Of a stretch of DNA of 33,217 bases, positions 24,235-33,126 are shown one piece after another. Numbering within the stretch: the stretch's first letter is position 1; the number at the start of each line of letters is the position of its first letter. The notes beneath the pieces were generated by a model. That model searched no databases and was not told the DNA's origin. It was given only the letters and a program-made list of their open reading frames with translations. A program made the position numbers and the translations under genes. Origin of the DNA: Verrucomicrobiota bacterium (lineage in GTDB: Bacteria; Verrucomicrobiota; Verrucomicrobiia; Limisphaerales; PALSA-1396); contig JACQFP010000030.1 in NCBI GenBank assembly GCA_016200005.1, forward strand, positions 1 through 33,217. Reading direction: 5' to 3'.

Positions 24235-26802
24235 TCAAGGTGAAACGCGGACGCGATAGAAACGTTGCGGAGAATTGGGGTTGGTTTCGATCCATTGATA
24301 AGTGCCGACGTTGGTGGGCACGATTGTGTCGCGGAGTTGAAACGTGTTCGTGATGTTGTTGGCGCTCAAAACATCGTAAGAGTGACCAGCAATGGCAGGC
24401 CAGGAGAGCAGGAATGGCGAGGGTCCAGTGAGCTGAATCGGGAAAGACGAATCGCCGACGACGAGCCGGATGAACTTCGTCTCCGTGCGATATTGTTTTC
24501 CGTCGTTGGCGGTGACGAGCGCGTAAAACGGATGCAAGCCGAGATCGAGATTCGTGCCGACTACGGAAAAGTTGGCCGTGGATTGATTCGAAACCGTCGC
24601 CAGCAGACCGCCGGTGCTGAACAGTTCCGTCCTGGCAATGTTGGTGGTGTTGGCAGTGACGGTGAATTGCAGCGTCGCTCCGACGGCGATGTTGCTGCCA
24701 CCGGGAAGACTCATGAACGTGGCAGCAAGCGGCATGTTTTGGACACGGACGGTTTGCGTGATGCGTTTTTGCGTGCGCACATGGCTGCCTTCGTAAACGA
24801 CGGCGGTGAGTTCGTGATACCCGTCGGCCAGCGGGGTGGTGTTGAGCGGAAAGCTGAGGGAGAGATTCGTCACCCCAGCGGAGATGTAGAAATGATTGCG
24901 CGGTTGAAGATCAGAAAGATTCTCGTCGAGTGTTTGTGGCCCGGCGGGCGTGATAAGGAAGGTGCCGGTGAGAGTCGCCTGAATTTGCGACGCGGCATAT
25001 CCTATCCCGCGCGCGCGCAGATTAAAGTCCGCGCTGCCGGCGATACCGTCGGTCACGTCCTCGGCAGCGAGGCCATCGTCGCCCTGAAGTTGGGGCGTGG
25101 CATTGATGGCATTCGCGAGTTGCTGGACAAAGCCGGAGATGGCTCCGCTGCCCGAATTGTTCGTCACGGTTACGGTGACCGATGCGCCATTCGTTTTGGT
25201 CACGTCAAGCTGGAGCACGTCGCCCAGCACCAGCGTGCCGGCCACATTGAAACTGCGAATGCCCCACGCAATCGAATCAAGAAAGTTGCTGCGGCTGGCC
25301 GCGACATACGTCGTCAGCACCGACGCACTTCCAACGGAATTGCTGACGGCAATCGGAATCTGGTTGCCCACTTTATTGGGATCGAAGGATTGCAGTTCGA
25401 TGCGATCGCCGTGCAGAAAAGCCTGGACCTTGGTGGCGTTCTGATTCAACGGAGAATTCAAAACTCCGGCCAGACCCGAAGCGACAGATTTGATGGTTTC
25501 GCTTGCTTGCACCGTGTAATTCATCGGCGGTCGTCCGGGTAGGGTTACGGACAGAACGTTGCCCTGACGCGGCAGGATGTTGGTGAGCGTTTGCCTGAAC
25601 ACGCCATCAAGGAACAGATCGACTTGCTGAAGCGGGTGTTGCGCGTCGCTGACGGCGAATTGAAGGGAAAGATTTGTGGTGCCGGTGAGAAGGGCATTGA
25701 TTGGCAGATTGATCCACATTCCACAGGCCGGCTGTGCGAACGGCGCGGCGAGCGGTTCGCCGACGATGAGACCTTGATATGGATTGGTCAGACTTTGGTA
25801 GTAACATTCCGCCAGACTGAAACCGCGTGCCTGGTAGAAATAATTCTGGGGCGAAGGAAATTTTTGCAGGTAGTTGCACGGCTCCACGACCGTTCCGTAG
25901 CCGGCGGTCGCACCCGCGTACAGAAACTTCAGGATGGTGGTCTGATCGTTCGGTTCAAGAATAATTCCGCCGAACGAAGTGAGGCTGTCGGCCATGGCAC
26001 CCGGTATAAACGCGTTGGGGGAAATATTGAATTGATAGAGTCCGTTTTGATAACCGAGCAAATTGGTCTGGCCAAGAGGTGAGTCGGAAATGATTCGTTG
26101 CGTGGAATAATTGCCGCGGAGCCGGGTATTGAACACGGCATTGTCGAAAGTTGAGTATCGGACATTGCGCGCCGGGTCGCTGCTCTTGGCGAGCAGGACG
26201 GTTTGGGTGGGAAAAGTGGCGTCGCTGGCAAGACCGCGGTCGATAATGAGTCTGGCTTGCGCGAGGTTGCTGGCGGTGATCATCGTGACGAGGTAAGTGT
26301 TGGTGTCGCTGCCCGGTGCGACGTTGCGGAAAAGGTCTTCGCTGCCAGCGTAAGCATTCGAGCTGTTGTCAGGCAAAGAGCAGGAATCGGGTGTGTTGGG
26401 TGGCGGTGTGGTGTCGGCCTTGAAGCCGTAGAAGAGAGCCGACGTGGTGCTGTTGAGGCCGTTGGTGTCTGCGACGCGATACGGGATGTCCATTGAAAGC
26501 AAAACGAAATCGATTTGATTGGTCAGACCGCGCGCGGTCAGCGTGTTCCTGAGCGGGGTGGCGAGATTCGTTTCAAACTGTCCGCGCGTCCAGATCGCGT
26601 TGCCACCCGTCCAGTTGATGCGCACGATATTTTGTGGCGGGAGTTGCCGCTGTTCGGCGTAGTAATTGCCCAATTGTACGGAGTTGGTGCTGGTTTGATT
26701 CACGACCAGGGCGACGTTTAATCCACTTCCGGCAGCCCAAAGCGAGGAGGGCAGTGAGACGACTGAAAGAGTCGTCAGCAAAAAAATTACCAATTGTTTC
26801 AC
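24235..26802 (-). CDS. TIGR03790 family secreted protein
   Basis: The best start is the GTG at 26800-26802, which gives a signal peptide (VKQLVIFLLTTLSVVSLPSS, then LWAAGSG) and 855 residues. An ATG further upstream (26970) reads through the divergent gene's start. Residues about 25-380 match TIGR03790: LNVALVVNQTSTNSVQLGNY, YAEQRQLPPQNIVRINW, DFVLLSMDIPYRV and an acidic/serine loop (SCSLPDNSSNAYAGSEDLF). The remainder is a string of beta-rich Ig-like modules, ending in a tail with SYDVLSANNITNTFQ and RFYRVRVSP. TIGR03790 is uncharacterised but is reported only in genomes with exosortase. It leads into the S8 protease gene. Divergent from the haloperoxidase. Confidence 0.85.
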   Translation of the reverse strand: MKQLVIFLLTTLSVVSLPSSLWAAGSGLNVALVVNQTSTNSVQLGNYYAEQRQLPPQNIVRINWTGGNAIWTRGQFETNLATPLRNTLTARGLTNQIDFVLLSMDIPYRVADTNGLNSTTSALFYGFKADTTPPPNTPDSCSLPDNSSNAYAGSEDLFRNVAPGSDTNTYLVTMITASNLAQARLIIDRGLASDATFPTQTVLLAKSSDPARNVRYSTFDNAVFNTRLRGNYSTQRIISDSPLGQTNLLGYQNGLYQFNISPNAFIPGAMADSLTSFGGIILEPNDQTTILKFLYAGATAGYGTVVEPCNYLQKFPSPQNYFYQARGFSLAECYYQSLTNPYQGLIVGEPLAAPFAQPACGMWINLPINALLTGTTNLSLQFAVSDAQHPLQQVDLFLDGVFRQTLTNILPRQGNVLSVTLPGRPPMNYTVQASETIKSVASGLAGVLNSPLNQNATKVQAFLHGDRIELQSFDPNKVGNQIPIAVSNSVGSASVLTTYVAASRSNFLDSIAWGIRSFNVAGTLVLGDVLQLDVTKTNGASVTVTVTNNSGSGAISGFVQQLANAINATPQLQGDDGLAAEDVTDGIAGSADFNLRARGIGYAASQIQATLTGTFLITPAGPQTLDENLSDLQPRNHFYISAGVTNLSLSFPLNTTPLADGYHELTAVVYEGSHVRTQKRITQTVRVQNMPLAATFMSLPGGSNIAVGATLQFTVTANTTNIARTELFSTGGLLATVSNQSTANFSVVGTNLDLGLHPFYALVTANDGKQYRTETKFIRLVVGDSSFPIQLTGPSPFLLSWPAIAGHSYDVLSANNITNTFQLRDTIVPTNVGTYQWIETNPNSPQRFYRVRVSP

Positions 26803-26920
26803 AGGCCCATCTTCGTCTTGAAAGGCAAATTCGTAAAGCGAGAGTCGAGGTCCAGTCGCCGTGCGCCACGGTGAATTTTCTTTACATCCAAAGCCGGCAA
26901 TGGTATTGGGTTCTGTTTTC

Positions 26921-29020
26921 ATGAAAATATTGCGACTTGTTTTATTTCTCACCTTTAGCCTCAGTGTCATCAGTCAGGCCCACGCCACCAACAGCGTCGC
27001 CCGCGTCTGGGACGAACGGGCGCTCGCCGCCATACGCGCCGACACGCCGCATCCGCCGGCACAGGCGCGCAATCTCTTCAGTCTTTCGGTTTGCATGTAC
27101 GATGCTTGGGCGGCCTACGACAGCGTGGCGGTAGGTTATGTTTATCACGCCAAACATGCGGCCACGAATTTGTTGGCGGCCCGCAACGAAGCGATCAGCT
27201 ACGCGGCTTACCGGATGCTCAAGGAACGCCATTTTTATTCCAAGACTTTCAGCAACACGCTCTATTTGGACGACGCGCAGATGACGGCGCTTGGCTACGA
27301 CACCAATAATGTCTCGCGCGATACTTCCACGCCGGCGGGTGTTGGTAATTCTGTGTATGACGCCGTTTCCGCCTGGTTCATCAACGACGGCGCGCGGCAA
27401 ACCAATGGCACACGGACAGCGCCTTACCCGGATTATCCGACCAATCAGGGTGGATACATTTATATCAATCCGCCGTTGGCCACTTCCCTGCCTGGCATTG
27501 ACGATGGCTCTGAGGGCACAAACGGTCCCGGCCATACCGTGGTGGACATTAATCGCTGGCAGCGGTTGCAAGTCGTCAACGGAGTGGATCAAAACGGTTT
27601 TCCCACAGGCCCCATTCAAACTTACCTCGGTGCGCAATGGCTCGGGGTGCGGCCCTTTGCGCTGACCCGCACTGATCCGACGCTGTCTTGGATTGATCTG
27701 GCCGGGCCGCCGCCGCATCTCGGCGGAGTTGGTGATGCCGAGTTTAGAAACTCGGTAGTGGAAATGATTCGCAAAAGCAGTCAACTCACGCCCGACGACG
27801 GAGTGATGGTGGACATTTCGCCCACGGCTTTCGGAAACAATACTCTCGGCGCCAATGATGGCACCGGGCATCCCATCAATCCATACACAGGGCAACCCTA
27901 TCCATCGAACCTGGTGAAACGCGGTGACTTCGCGCGCGTGCTCGCTGAATTCTGGGCGGACGGCCCCAGCTCCGAAACTCCGCCGGGCCATTGGAACGTG
28001 ATCGCCAACAACGTGAGCGACAACACCAACTTCGTCAAACGCCTCGGTGGCACGGGTCCGGTGCTGAACGATCTGGAGTGGGATGTGAAGTTGTATTTCG
28101 CTTTGAACGCCGCCGTGCATGATGCGGCCTGCGCCGCCTGGTCGCTCAAACGCTACTACGACGGCTGGCGTCCAATCAGCGCGGTTCGTTACATGGCGTT
28201 GCAAGGTCAGTCCAGCGATCCGAGCAGCCCTTCGTATAACCCCAATGGTCTGCCGCTGATTCCGGAACTGATTGAACTCGTCACCAGCAACACGGTGGCG
28301 TCAGGTCGGCACGCTGGCCTGACCGTCGGCAAAATCGCAGTTTACAACTGGCCGGGCGGGCCTACCAACCCCGTCACGCAGCACAGTGGCGTCAAATGGA
28401 TTCACGGCGAGAGTTGGGTGCCGTATCAAAAGGCCACCTTTGTCACCCCCGCTTTTCCCGGGTACATTTCGGGCCACAGCACGTTCAGTCGGTCAGCGGC
28501 GGAAGTTCTCGCGGCCATCACGGGCACGCCTTATTTTCCCGGTGGCCTCTTTGTGGCGGACATTGCGGTTGCGAACACATCGACGGGACTTGCTTTTGAA
28601 AACGGACCAAGCCAGCCCGTCCAGTTGCAGTGTGCGACCTATTACGATGCGGCGGATCAGGCTGGCATTTCCCGGATCTTTGGCGGCATTCATCCGCCGG
28701 CGGATGATTTTCCCGGTCGCCGCACCGGCGCGCAGTGTGGCAAAGGTGTTTGGGCGCTGGCGCAAAAGTATTTTGACGGGTCCATTGCCCAGGTGCCCTT
28801 CGCTCTGACCATCCGGCCTTTGGATCCCACGGGTTGTGAATTGCGCTTCGATACGGTGCGCGGTTTCTTCTACAAGCTGCAATCCACCTCAGACCTGCTC
28901 CAGTCATTTGCCGATGATCCGGCTGGATTTGTCCAGGCCTATGATACATCGATGGTCCGCACTGACAATGTCGCTAACTCCGCCAAGTTGTACCGCGTGC
29001 TCCGCGCCTCCGCGCCGTGA
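26921..29020 (+). CDS. Vanadium-dependent haloperoxidase / PAP2-like secreted protein
   Basis: From the ATG at 26921 the protein has 699 residues and a signal peptide (KILRLVLFLTFSLSVISQAHA). The N-terminal part has VARVWDERALAAIRADTPHP and SLSVCMYDAWAAYD. Toward the C-terminus lies the PAP2/haloperoxidase signature: KWIHGESWVPYQK, PGYISGHSTFS with H519, and GGIHPPADDFPGRRTG with H591 and R600/R601. These positions bind vanadate or phosphate. Both a peroxidase and a phosphatase reaction are possible. The last 60 residues form the tail GFFYKLQSTSDLLQSF … KLYRVLRASAP shared with two neighbours. Only 118 bases separate its start from the divergent TIGR03790 gene. Confidence 0.88.
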   Translation: MKILRLVLFLTFSLSVISQAHATNSVARVWDERALAAIRADTPHPPAQARNLFSLSVCMYDAWAAYDSVAVGYVYHAKHAATNLLAARNEAISYAAYRMLKERHFYSKTFSNTLYLDDAQMTALGYDTNNVSRDTSTPAGVGNSVYDAVSAWFINDGARQTNGTRTAPYPDYPTNQGGYIYINPPLATSLPGIDDGSEGTNGPGHTVVDINRWQRLQVVNGVDQNGFPTGPIQTYLGAQWLGVRPFALTRTDPTLSWIDLAGPPPHLGGVGDAEFRNSVVEMIRKSSQLTPDDGVMVDISPTAFGNNTLGANDGTGHPINPYTGQPYPSNLVKRGDFARVLAEFWADGPSSETPPGHWNVIANNVSDNTNFVKRLGGTGPVLNDLEWDVKLYFALNAAVHDAACAAWSLKRYYDGWRPISAVRYMALQGQSSDPSSPSYNPNGLPLIPELIELVTSNTVASGRHAGLTVGKIAVYNWPGGPTNPVTQHSGVKWIHGESWVPYQKATFVTPAFPGYISGHSTFSRSAAEVLAAITGTPYFPGGLFVADIAVANTSTGLAFENGPSQPVQLQCATYYDAADQAGISRIFGGIHPPADDFPGRRTGAQCGKGVWALAQKYFDGSIAQVPFALTIRPLDPTGCELRFDTVRGFFYKLQSTSDLLQSFADDPAGFVQAYDTSMVRTDNVANSAKLYRVLRASAP

Positions 29021-29127
29021 AGTGTCTTGAGGCAGACTGATGGACAATTTGGTGGGTTTTCGAGGCCCGCGTCACCCTTACCCTTTCAGGATTTGACAGC
29101 ATAAAATCTAAAATCAAAAATAAGTTC

Positions 29128-29156
29128 TTGACATTAATTCTGACCTAGCCTCAAAT
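29128..29156 (+). promoter_or_regulatory. Likely sigma-70-type promoter
   Basis: TTGACA (29128-29133) and TCAAAT (29151-29156) are spaced by exactly 17 bases. A second TTGACA lies at 29093-29098 in an AT-rich stretch. The leader would be about 80 bases to the ATG at 29242. This stretch is markedly AT-richer than the rest of the window. Confidence 0.5.
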
Positions 29157-29241
29157 TGCCATCACTCAGCGCAAAAAATGCAAAACCAGAAGAACCATTG
29201 ATTACTCACCACACCACGAAGTTCCTCAACAAAAATCAAAA

Positions 29242-29385
29242 ATGAACACTACCAAAAAACACTCCCTCGTGAAACGCGTAGCTTCAAACGAAAAAGCGTT
29301 TCAACACAGTCTGGCGATCGGTCTGGCCCTGGCCACTCTCTGGACTGGCTCTTTGCCGGCTCAAGTTACGTTGGATCCGGCGTGA
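29242..29385 (+). CDS. Detached signal peptide of the following gene (47 codons, frameshifted)
   Basis: The ATG at 29242 opens 47 codons to TGA at 29383. The product has a basic start (MNTTKKHSLVKRV) and a hydrophobic core (SLAIGLALATLWTGSLPA), then a cleavage-like LPAQV. It ends exactly where the next frame begins with GTG (29382), sharing GTGA. A signal peptide with no mature domain followed by a large extracellular protein with no signal strongly suggests that both were one gene broken by a frameshift near 29365. A sequencing error would look the same. I found no slippery homopolymer at the joint. Confidence 0.75.
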   Translation: MNTTKKHSLVKRVASNEKAFQHSLAIGLALATLWTGSLPAQVTLDPA

Positions 29386-31373
29386 ATACGGGCAACAACA
29401 ACACGAGGACCGAAAGCGACTTGGCTGGGCAGTCAGCGTACCCAAATCTTGGCGACCCGGATACCGTTGGCGCGGGGATCACGAATGCGGCGCCTGTGAC
29501 TACGCCCAATGGTTTGTTGTTTTTTGAAATTACCAACGTCATCAATTTGTCCAAAACCGATGGTGGCGCTTCTGGATACTTTGCCGGTGACCAACTGGAA
29601 CCGGGCATCAACTTGACTGCGTCCACGGATGGCCAGTCGGCGGAGATTCTCAGCTACCTCACGCTTCCGGCCGGCACCAACTACATGGGTGTGAGAAGCG
29701 ATGACGGTTTCGGGGTCCAGTCGGGCACAAATCCTCAGGACATATTTACCAGGAGTCTGGTGGGTGAGCGCCCCGGTGGTGCTGGAGATTTGGTGTTCGC
29801 GTTTGTGGTGCCACCAGGAGGGGCCGGCACGTATCCTTTCCGCGTCATCTGGGAGAATGGTGGCGGGGATTCCCATGTTGAATGGTACACCGCAGATTCG
29901 CTGGCCCCCACGACCAGGGTGCTCGTCAACGATATTGCCAATGGTGGCATCCCGGCCTATCGCGAGCTATCCGGGGCTACGGTGACCCCGTTCGTCAAAA
30001 GTGTGACTCCTCTGCCCGTGCCGCGGCAAATAGAGGCCGTCCAAAATAAAGTGACTGTGGTCTTGGCAGACGGGACAACCGCGGTCAATACTAACTCCAT
30101 TACCCTTGAAATCGACGGAAGTCCCGCAGCGCTCACAATCACTCGCGCAGGAAGCACGGTGACCGCGGCTTCAGGCGTCCCGAGTGGACTGTTCGTCGCC
30201 GGGGAGGGTCATACGGCCGTGCTCAAGTACAACGACGGGGGAACGTATTCGCGCACCCAGGGATGGGCATTTGTCAACTTTGAAAACCTGGTGCTACCAG
30301 TCAGTCCGGTCACGGGGGAAAACTTCGATTCATACCCGGAAGCGACCAGTCCGGCGACTACGGTGCCCCCGGGTTGGACGGCGACAAATTACACCTGGCT
30401 CGAACAAACTCCACCTGCGGGATTTGGGGTTTGGGATCTTACAGACGTGGCGAATGACCCCTTCGTGAACTGGGTCATGATCACCACCAACACGGTATTT
30501 CCCCTCGAGGATGAGGTGATGCTCAACAACACGGCCCAAACGATCAACGGGATACCGTTGACCAATGTTGACAATTGGATGTCGAATAATTTGCTTTTTG
30601 CGGCTTCCGACGGGCGTGCGCGAAATGCTACTGACCCCATTGGCGGCACTAACGTCAGTGTCCCTCAAATTCAAATCGCAGTCAGTGCACCATTCAACCT
30701 GTCCACCGTGACCAATCCCGTGTTGACCTTCTCCAGTGGTCTTAGAATGTCTGGAAACGGAGAAGAAGACGCCTTGGAATACTCAGTTGATAACGGTGCG
30801 ACCTGGTTGCCAGCCCTCCTCTGCTTTAACAATAACCGCACCTTCCTGAATGCGGACGGGTCCTATGACGCCGTGAAAATCCTGACCAATGTCTGGACCG
30901 ATGTCGCGAAATTCCCGGTTGTTCAAGACCCAACTACCCGCGATTGGATTAGCTCCGGGCCGCTCGGTCAAAAGTTCGGGGATGTGCTCCTGACACCTAT
31001 CTCAGCCGCGTTGGCACCGTATATCGCGGAACGAAACGACTCGGTGGCCGCCCGCAAGGTGGAAGCGATTCGTCTGCCAGCCGCAAGCAAGAAGAGTCAA
31101 GTTCGCCTTCGTTTCAATCACTACGGCTCGTGTGGTTGGGAATGGGGTGTGGACAACATCGCGTTCTACGACATCGCTCCCACCACGCCTGCCCCTGTCA
31201 TTAGCAGCGTAGCAGCTTCTGGTGGTGTGGTCACCGTCAAATGGGCCAACGGTGGAGTGCTCGAGTCTTCGCCGAGTCTTAGCAGCCCGGTTTGGACGTC
31301 AACGGGCAACTATCTCGGAACTTTTAGTGAGGCGGCAGGATCCGGTACAAAGTTCTATCGCGCCAGGCGATAA
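29382..31373 (+). CDS. Large extracellular protein with PA14-like and Ig-like regions
   Basis: The open frame from GTG 29382 gives 663 residues with no signal of its own; the preceding 47-codon frame supplies one. The N-terminal 180 residues look PA14-like (GINLTASTDGQSAEILSYLT, NYMGVRSDDGFG, TYPFRVIWENGGGDSHVEWY). A beta-sandwich follows (TPLPVPRQIEAVQNKVTVVL), then a lectin/jelly-roll-like region from NFDSYPEATSP to RLRFNHYGSCGWEWGVDNIA. The last 55 residues carry the tail VTVKWANGGVLESSPSL … KFYRARR also found on the haloperoxidase and TIGR03790 proteins. It may be a surface or secreted carbohydrate-binding protein. The function is not known. A strong terminator follows its stop. Confidence 0.75.
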   Translation: MNTGNNNTRTESDLAGQSAYPNLGDPDTVGAGITNAAPVTTPNGLLFFEITNVINLSKTDGGASGYFAGDQLEPGINLTASTDGQSAEILSYLTLPAGTNYMGVRSDDGFGVQSGTNPQDIFTRSLVGERPGGAGDLVFAFVVPPGGAGTYPFRVIWENGGGDSHVEWYTADSLAPTTRVLVNDIANGGIPAYRELSGATVTPFVKSVTPLPVPRQIEAVQNKVTVVLADGTTAVNTNSITLEIDGSPAALTITRAGSTVTAASGVPSGLFVAGEGHTAVLKYNDGGTYSRTQGWAFVNFENLVLPVSPVTGENFDSYPEATSPATTVPPGWTATNYTWLEQTPPAGFGVWDLTDVANDPFVNWVMITTNTVFPLEDEVMLNNTAQTINGIPLTNVDNWMSNNLLFAASDGRARNATDPIGGTNVSVPQIQIAVSAPFNLSTVTNPVLTFSSGLRMSGNGEEDALEYSVDNGATWLPALLCFNNNRTFLNADGSYDAVKILTNVWTDVAKFPVVQDPTTRDWISSGPLGQKFGDVLLTPISAALAPYIAERNDSVAARKVEAIRLPAASKKSQVRLRFNHYGSCGWEWGVDNIAFYDIAPTTPAPVISSVAASGGVVTVKWANGGVLESSPSLSSPVWTSTGNYLGTFSEAAGSGTKFYRARR

Positions 31374-31425
31374 GCGTCAGACCCCTCTGCCTCGAAGTGG
31401 TCAGGGGTTCAGTTAAGTTGTAAGT

Positions 31426-31464
31426 GTCCACCACGCGCAGCAATGTGCGTGGTGGACTTGTCTT
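31426..31464 (+). terminator. Strong intrinsic terminator
   Basis: GTCCACCACGCGCA (31426-31439) pairs with TGTGCGTGGTGGAC (31444-31457) as a 14-bp stem with one G-T pair and a 4-base loop. TTGTCTTT follows. It lies 52 bases after the stop of the PA14-like gene and should end its transcript. The rest of the gap up to 31764 shows no gene or clear promoter. Confidence 0.85.
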
Positions 31465-31764
31465 TGGGGAAGGCTCAAGTTGAGCATGATGGTTGCTTCG
31501 AACAATAGCCGCTTAATCCAGATGAACAGGGGCGCGAAAAACCTTGAAGCGCTGGTATGGTCAAAGAGCGCTGAAAAAAGGGACTGACTCTCCGGTTTGA
31601 AACGTGTTTCCCAAGTCATGGGCATTGCCCTGACCCGCTCAGCGGGCGTGGATTCACCAGCACGCTGAAATCTACAAACGAGATGTCGCCGACGCCCGAT
31701 GACTAGTTGTTCCGACGCACGAGAATTCTTGCAAAGCTCGGGAGCGAATGATAAACACCCGCAC

Positions 31765-32538
31765 ATGCGAATGAGTAAGTTCTGGCTCTCGACTGTTTCC
31801 GTCCTGGTGATCACGCTGGCCTCCGGCTCCACGGTTCGCGCGGCGGCGGTAAACTTGAACCCGGCCGCAGACGCGTTCGTCACCACTGGGCCTGCGAATA
31901 ATCTCAGCACGAACAATTACGGCGGTGGCGGTTCAATCGGGTTGTCGGCGGTGGGCTTGCCCAAGGGCGAATTTCAATCCGTGCTGCGTTTTGATACGAG
32001 CAGCGCGAAGACCACCTTCGACGGTCTTTACGGCGCGGGTTTGTGGAGCTTGCAATCAGTGAGCTTGCAACTCACCGCCACCGCGGTGAACAACACCAAT
32101 TTCAACGCGAACAGCGCCGGCTCGTTTGCCGTGAACTGGATGCAAAATGATGGTTGGACCGAAGGCACCGGCACCCCCAACGCGCCTGGGAGCGCGGGCA
32201 TCACGTACTCCAGCTTGCAAGGGTCTTTCATCAATCCAACGGCGGACGAAGCGCTGGGAACATTCAGCTACAGTGGCGCAAGCAGTGGCGCGTTCATTTA
32301 CGCGCTCAACTTGACCAGTGGTTTCACGGCCGATCTCCTGGCCGGCGATCTCGTCAGTCTTCGCCTTCTGGCTGCGGATGGCTCGGTGAGTTATCTCTTT
32401 AATTCGCGCGAGTTTGGAACGGCAGCCAATCGACCGCTGCTGAGCATCACCGCCGTGCCGGAGCCGGGAACGGTGTCTTTGCTGATCTTGGGCAGTTTGA
32501 TGTGCGCGGTGCGCAGATGGACGCGGCGATGGTGTTGA
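31765..32538 (+). CDS. PEP-CTERM protein with DNRLRE-like domain
   Basis: Starting at the ATG at 31765 (or 31771), the protein has about 257 residues. The signal peptide is MRMSKFWLSTVSVLVITLAS, cleaved after VRA. The mature region fits a DNRLRE/CBM96-like beta domain: NLNPAADAFVTTGPANNLST, NNYGGGGSIGLS, SVLRFDTSSAKTTF, MQNDGWTEGTG. The end is a classical PEP-CTERM signal: VPEPGTVSLLILGSLMCAVR and then RWTRRW. Such proteins are cut by exosortase at the membrane and released to the surface or matrix. No exosortase gene is in the window. The start at 31699 adds 22 residues before the signal peptide and was rejected. Confidence 0.88.
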   Translation: MRMSKFWLSTVSVLVITLASGSTVRAAAVNLNPAADAFVTTGPANNLSTNNYGGGGSIGLSAVGLPKGEFQSVLRFDTSSAKTTFDGLYGAGLWSLQSVSLQLTATAVNNTNFNANSAGSFAVNWMQNDGWTEGTGTPNAPGSAGITYSSLQGSFINPTADEALGTFSYSGASSGAFIYALNLTSGFTADLLAGDLVSLRLLAADGSVSYLFNSREFGTAANRPLLSITAVPEPGTVSLLILGSLMCAVRRWTRRWC

Positions 32539-33027
32539 TGGACAGGCCATCTTTTACCCCGACTACTTTTGCTCGGGACGCCCGGCACCCACGACGGCAC
32601 CGACAGGCTTACCGCCAGTGAAGTCCCGCAGGCCTTGATGTTTCAGTCTCCGCTCTGTGCCCACCTTCAGGGATTTCGTAAAATTTTCTGACCCCGGTTG
32701 ACTCCGCCTTTGCTTTCAAGAGGTTGAGCAGATTTGCGTTGATGCGGAGACGAACCACCTTTGGCAATGTCGCCAAGCCTGATGAGATTTACGACTCGCG
32801 TCGGATTCAACACGCCAGTCCTTCTAACACCTGAATTGGGAGTGAGGTTTAGCATCGAGACTGTGGCGAAGGTTCTACCCAAACTTGAATTCTACGTAGC
32901 GCGAAATTTTGTGGCCTGAAAATAACTGAACACAAAAGAGCAATGGAAAACCAATTGAGGGTTAATGAAATCGCTTGCAATGGCATTTGTTTTGGGCAAC
33001 GGTGTAACTGAACCTAGATTCAAACTT
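32539..33027. other. Non-coding stretch with nothing recognised
   Basis: About 490 bases after the PEP-CTERM gene hold no gene I can support. A 71-codon minus-strand frame (32667-32882; RRTGVLNPTRVVNLIRLGDI) looks mildly protein-like but has no family. The last 150 bases are AT-rich. No promoter or terminator was convincing. Confidence 0.5.
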
Positions 33028-33102
33028 ATGAAAAACATCTACACCCTCACAATCATTGGACTCCTCGCCTTCGCGATGGGCGGCGCAATTCTTTTTCTGT
33101 AA
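33028..33102 (+). CDS. 24-codon signal-peptide-like frame, perhaps truncated by an IS
   Basis: The ATG at 33028 encodes MKNIYTLTIIGLLAFAMGGA and then ILFL before TAA. It is basic, then strongly hydrophobic, as in a signal peptide or single membrane helix. The stop lies in TTTCTGTAAATTTG, 25 bases from the transposase stop on the other strand. An IS256-type terminal repeat could lie here. If so, the frame is the 5' end of a secreted-protein gene cut by the insertion. A true small membrane protein is the alternative. Confidence 0.45.
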   Translation: MKNIYTLTIIGLLAFAMGGAILFL

Positions 33103-33126
33103 ATTTGTTGAGCATCAAACTGAGGG

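Noticed and set aside
24235-26970. Longer ATG start for the TIGR03790 gene
   Set aside because: It would place about 56 polar residues before the signal peptide and overlap the divergent haloperoxidase start.
32667-32882. A 71-codon minus-strand frame after the PEP-CTERM gene
   Set aside because: Its sequence is somewhat protein-like but no family, ribosome site or neighbour supports it.
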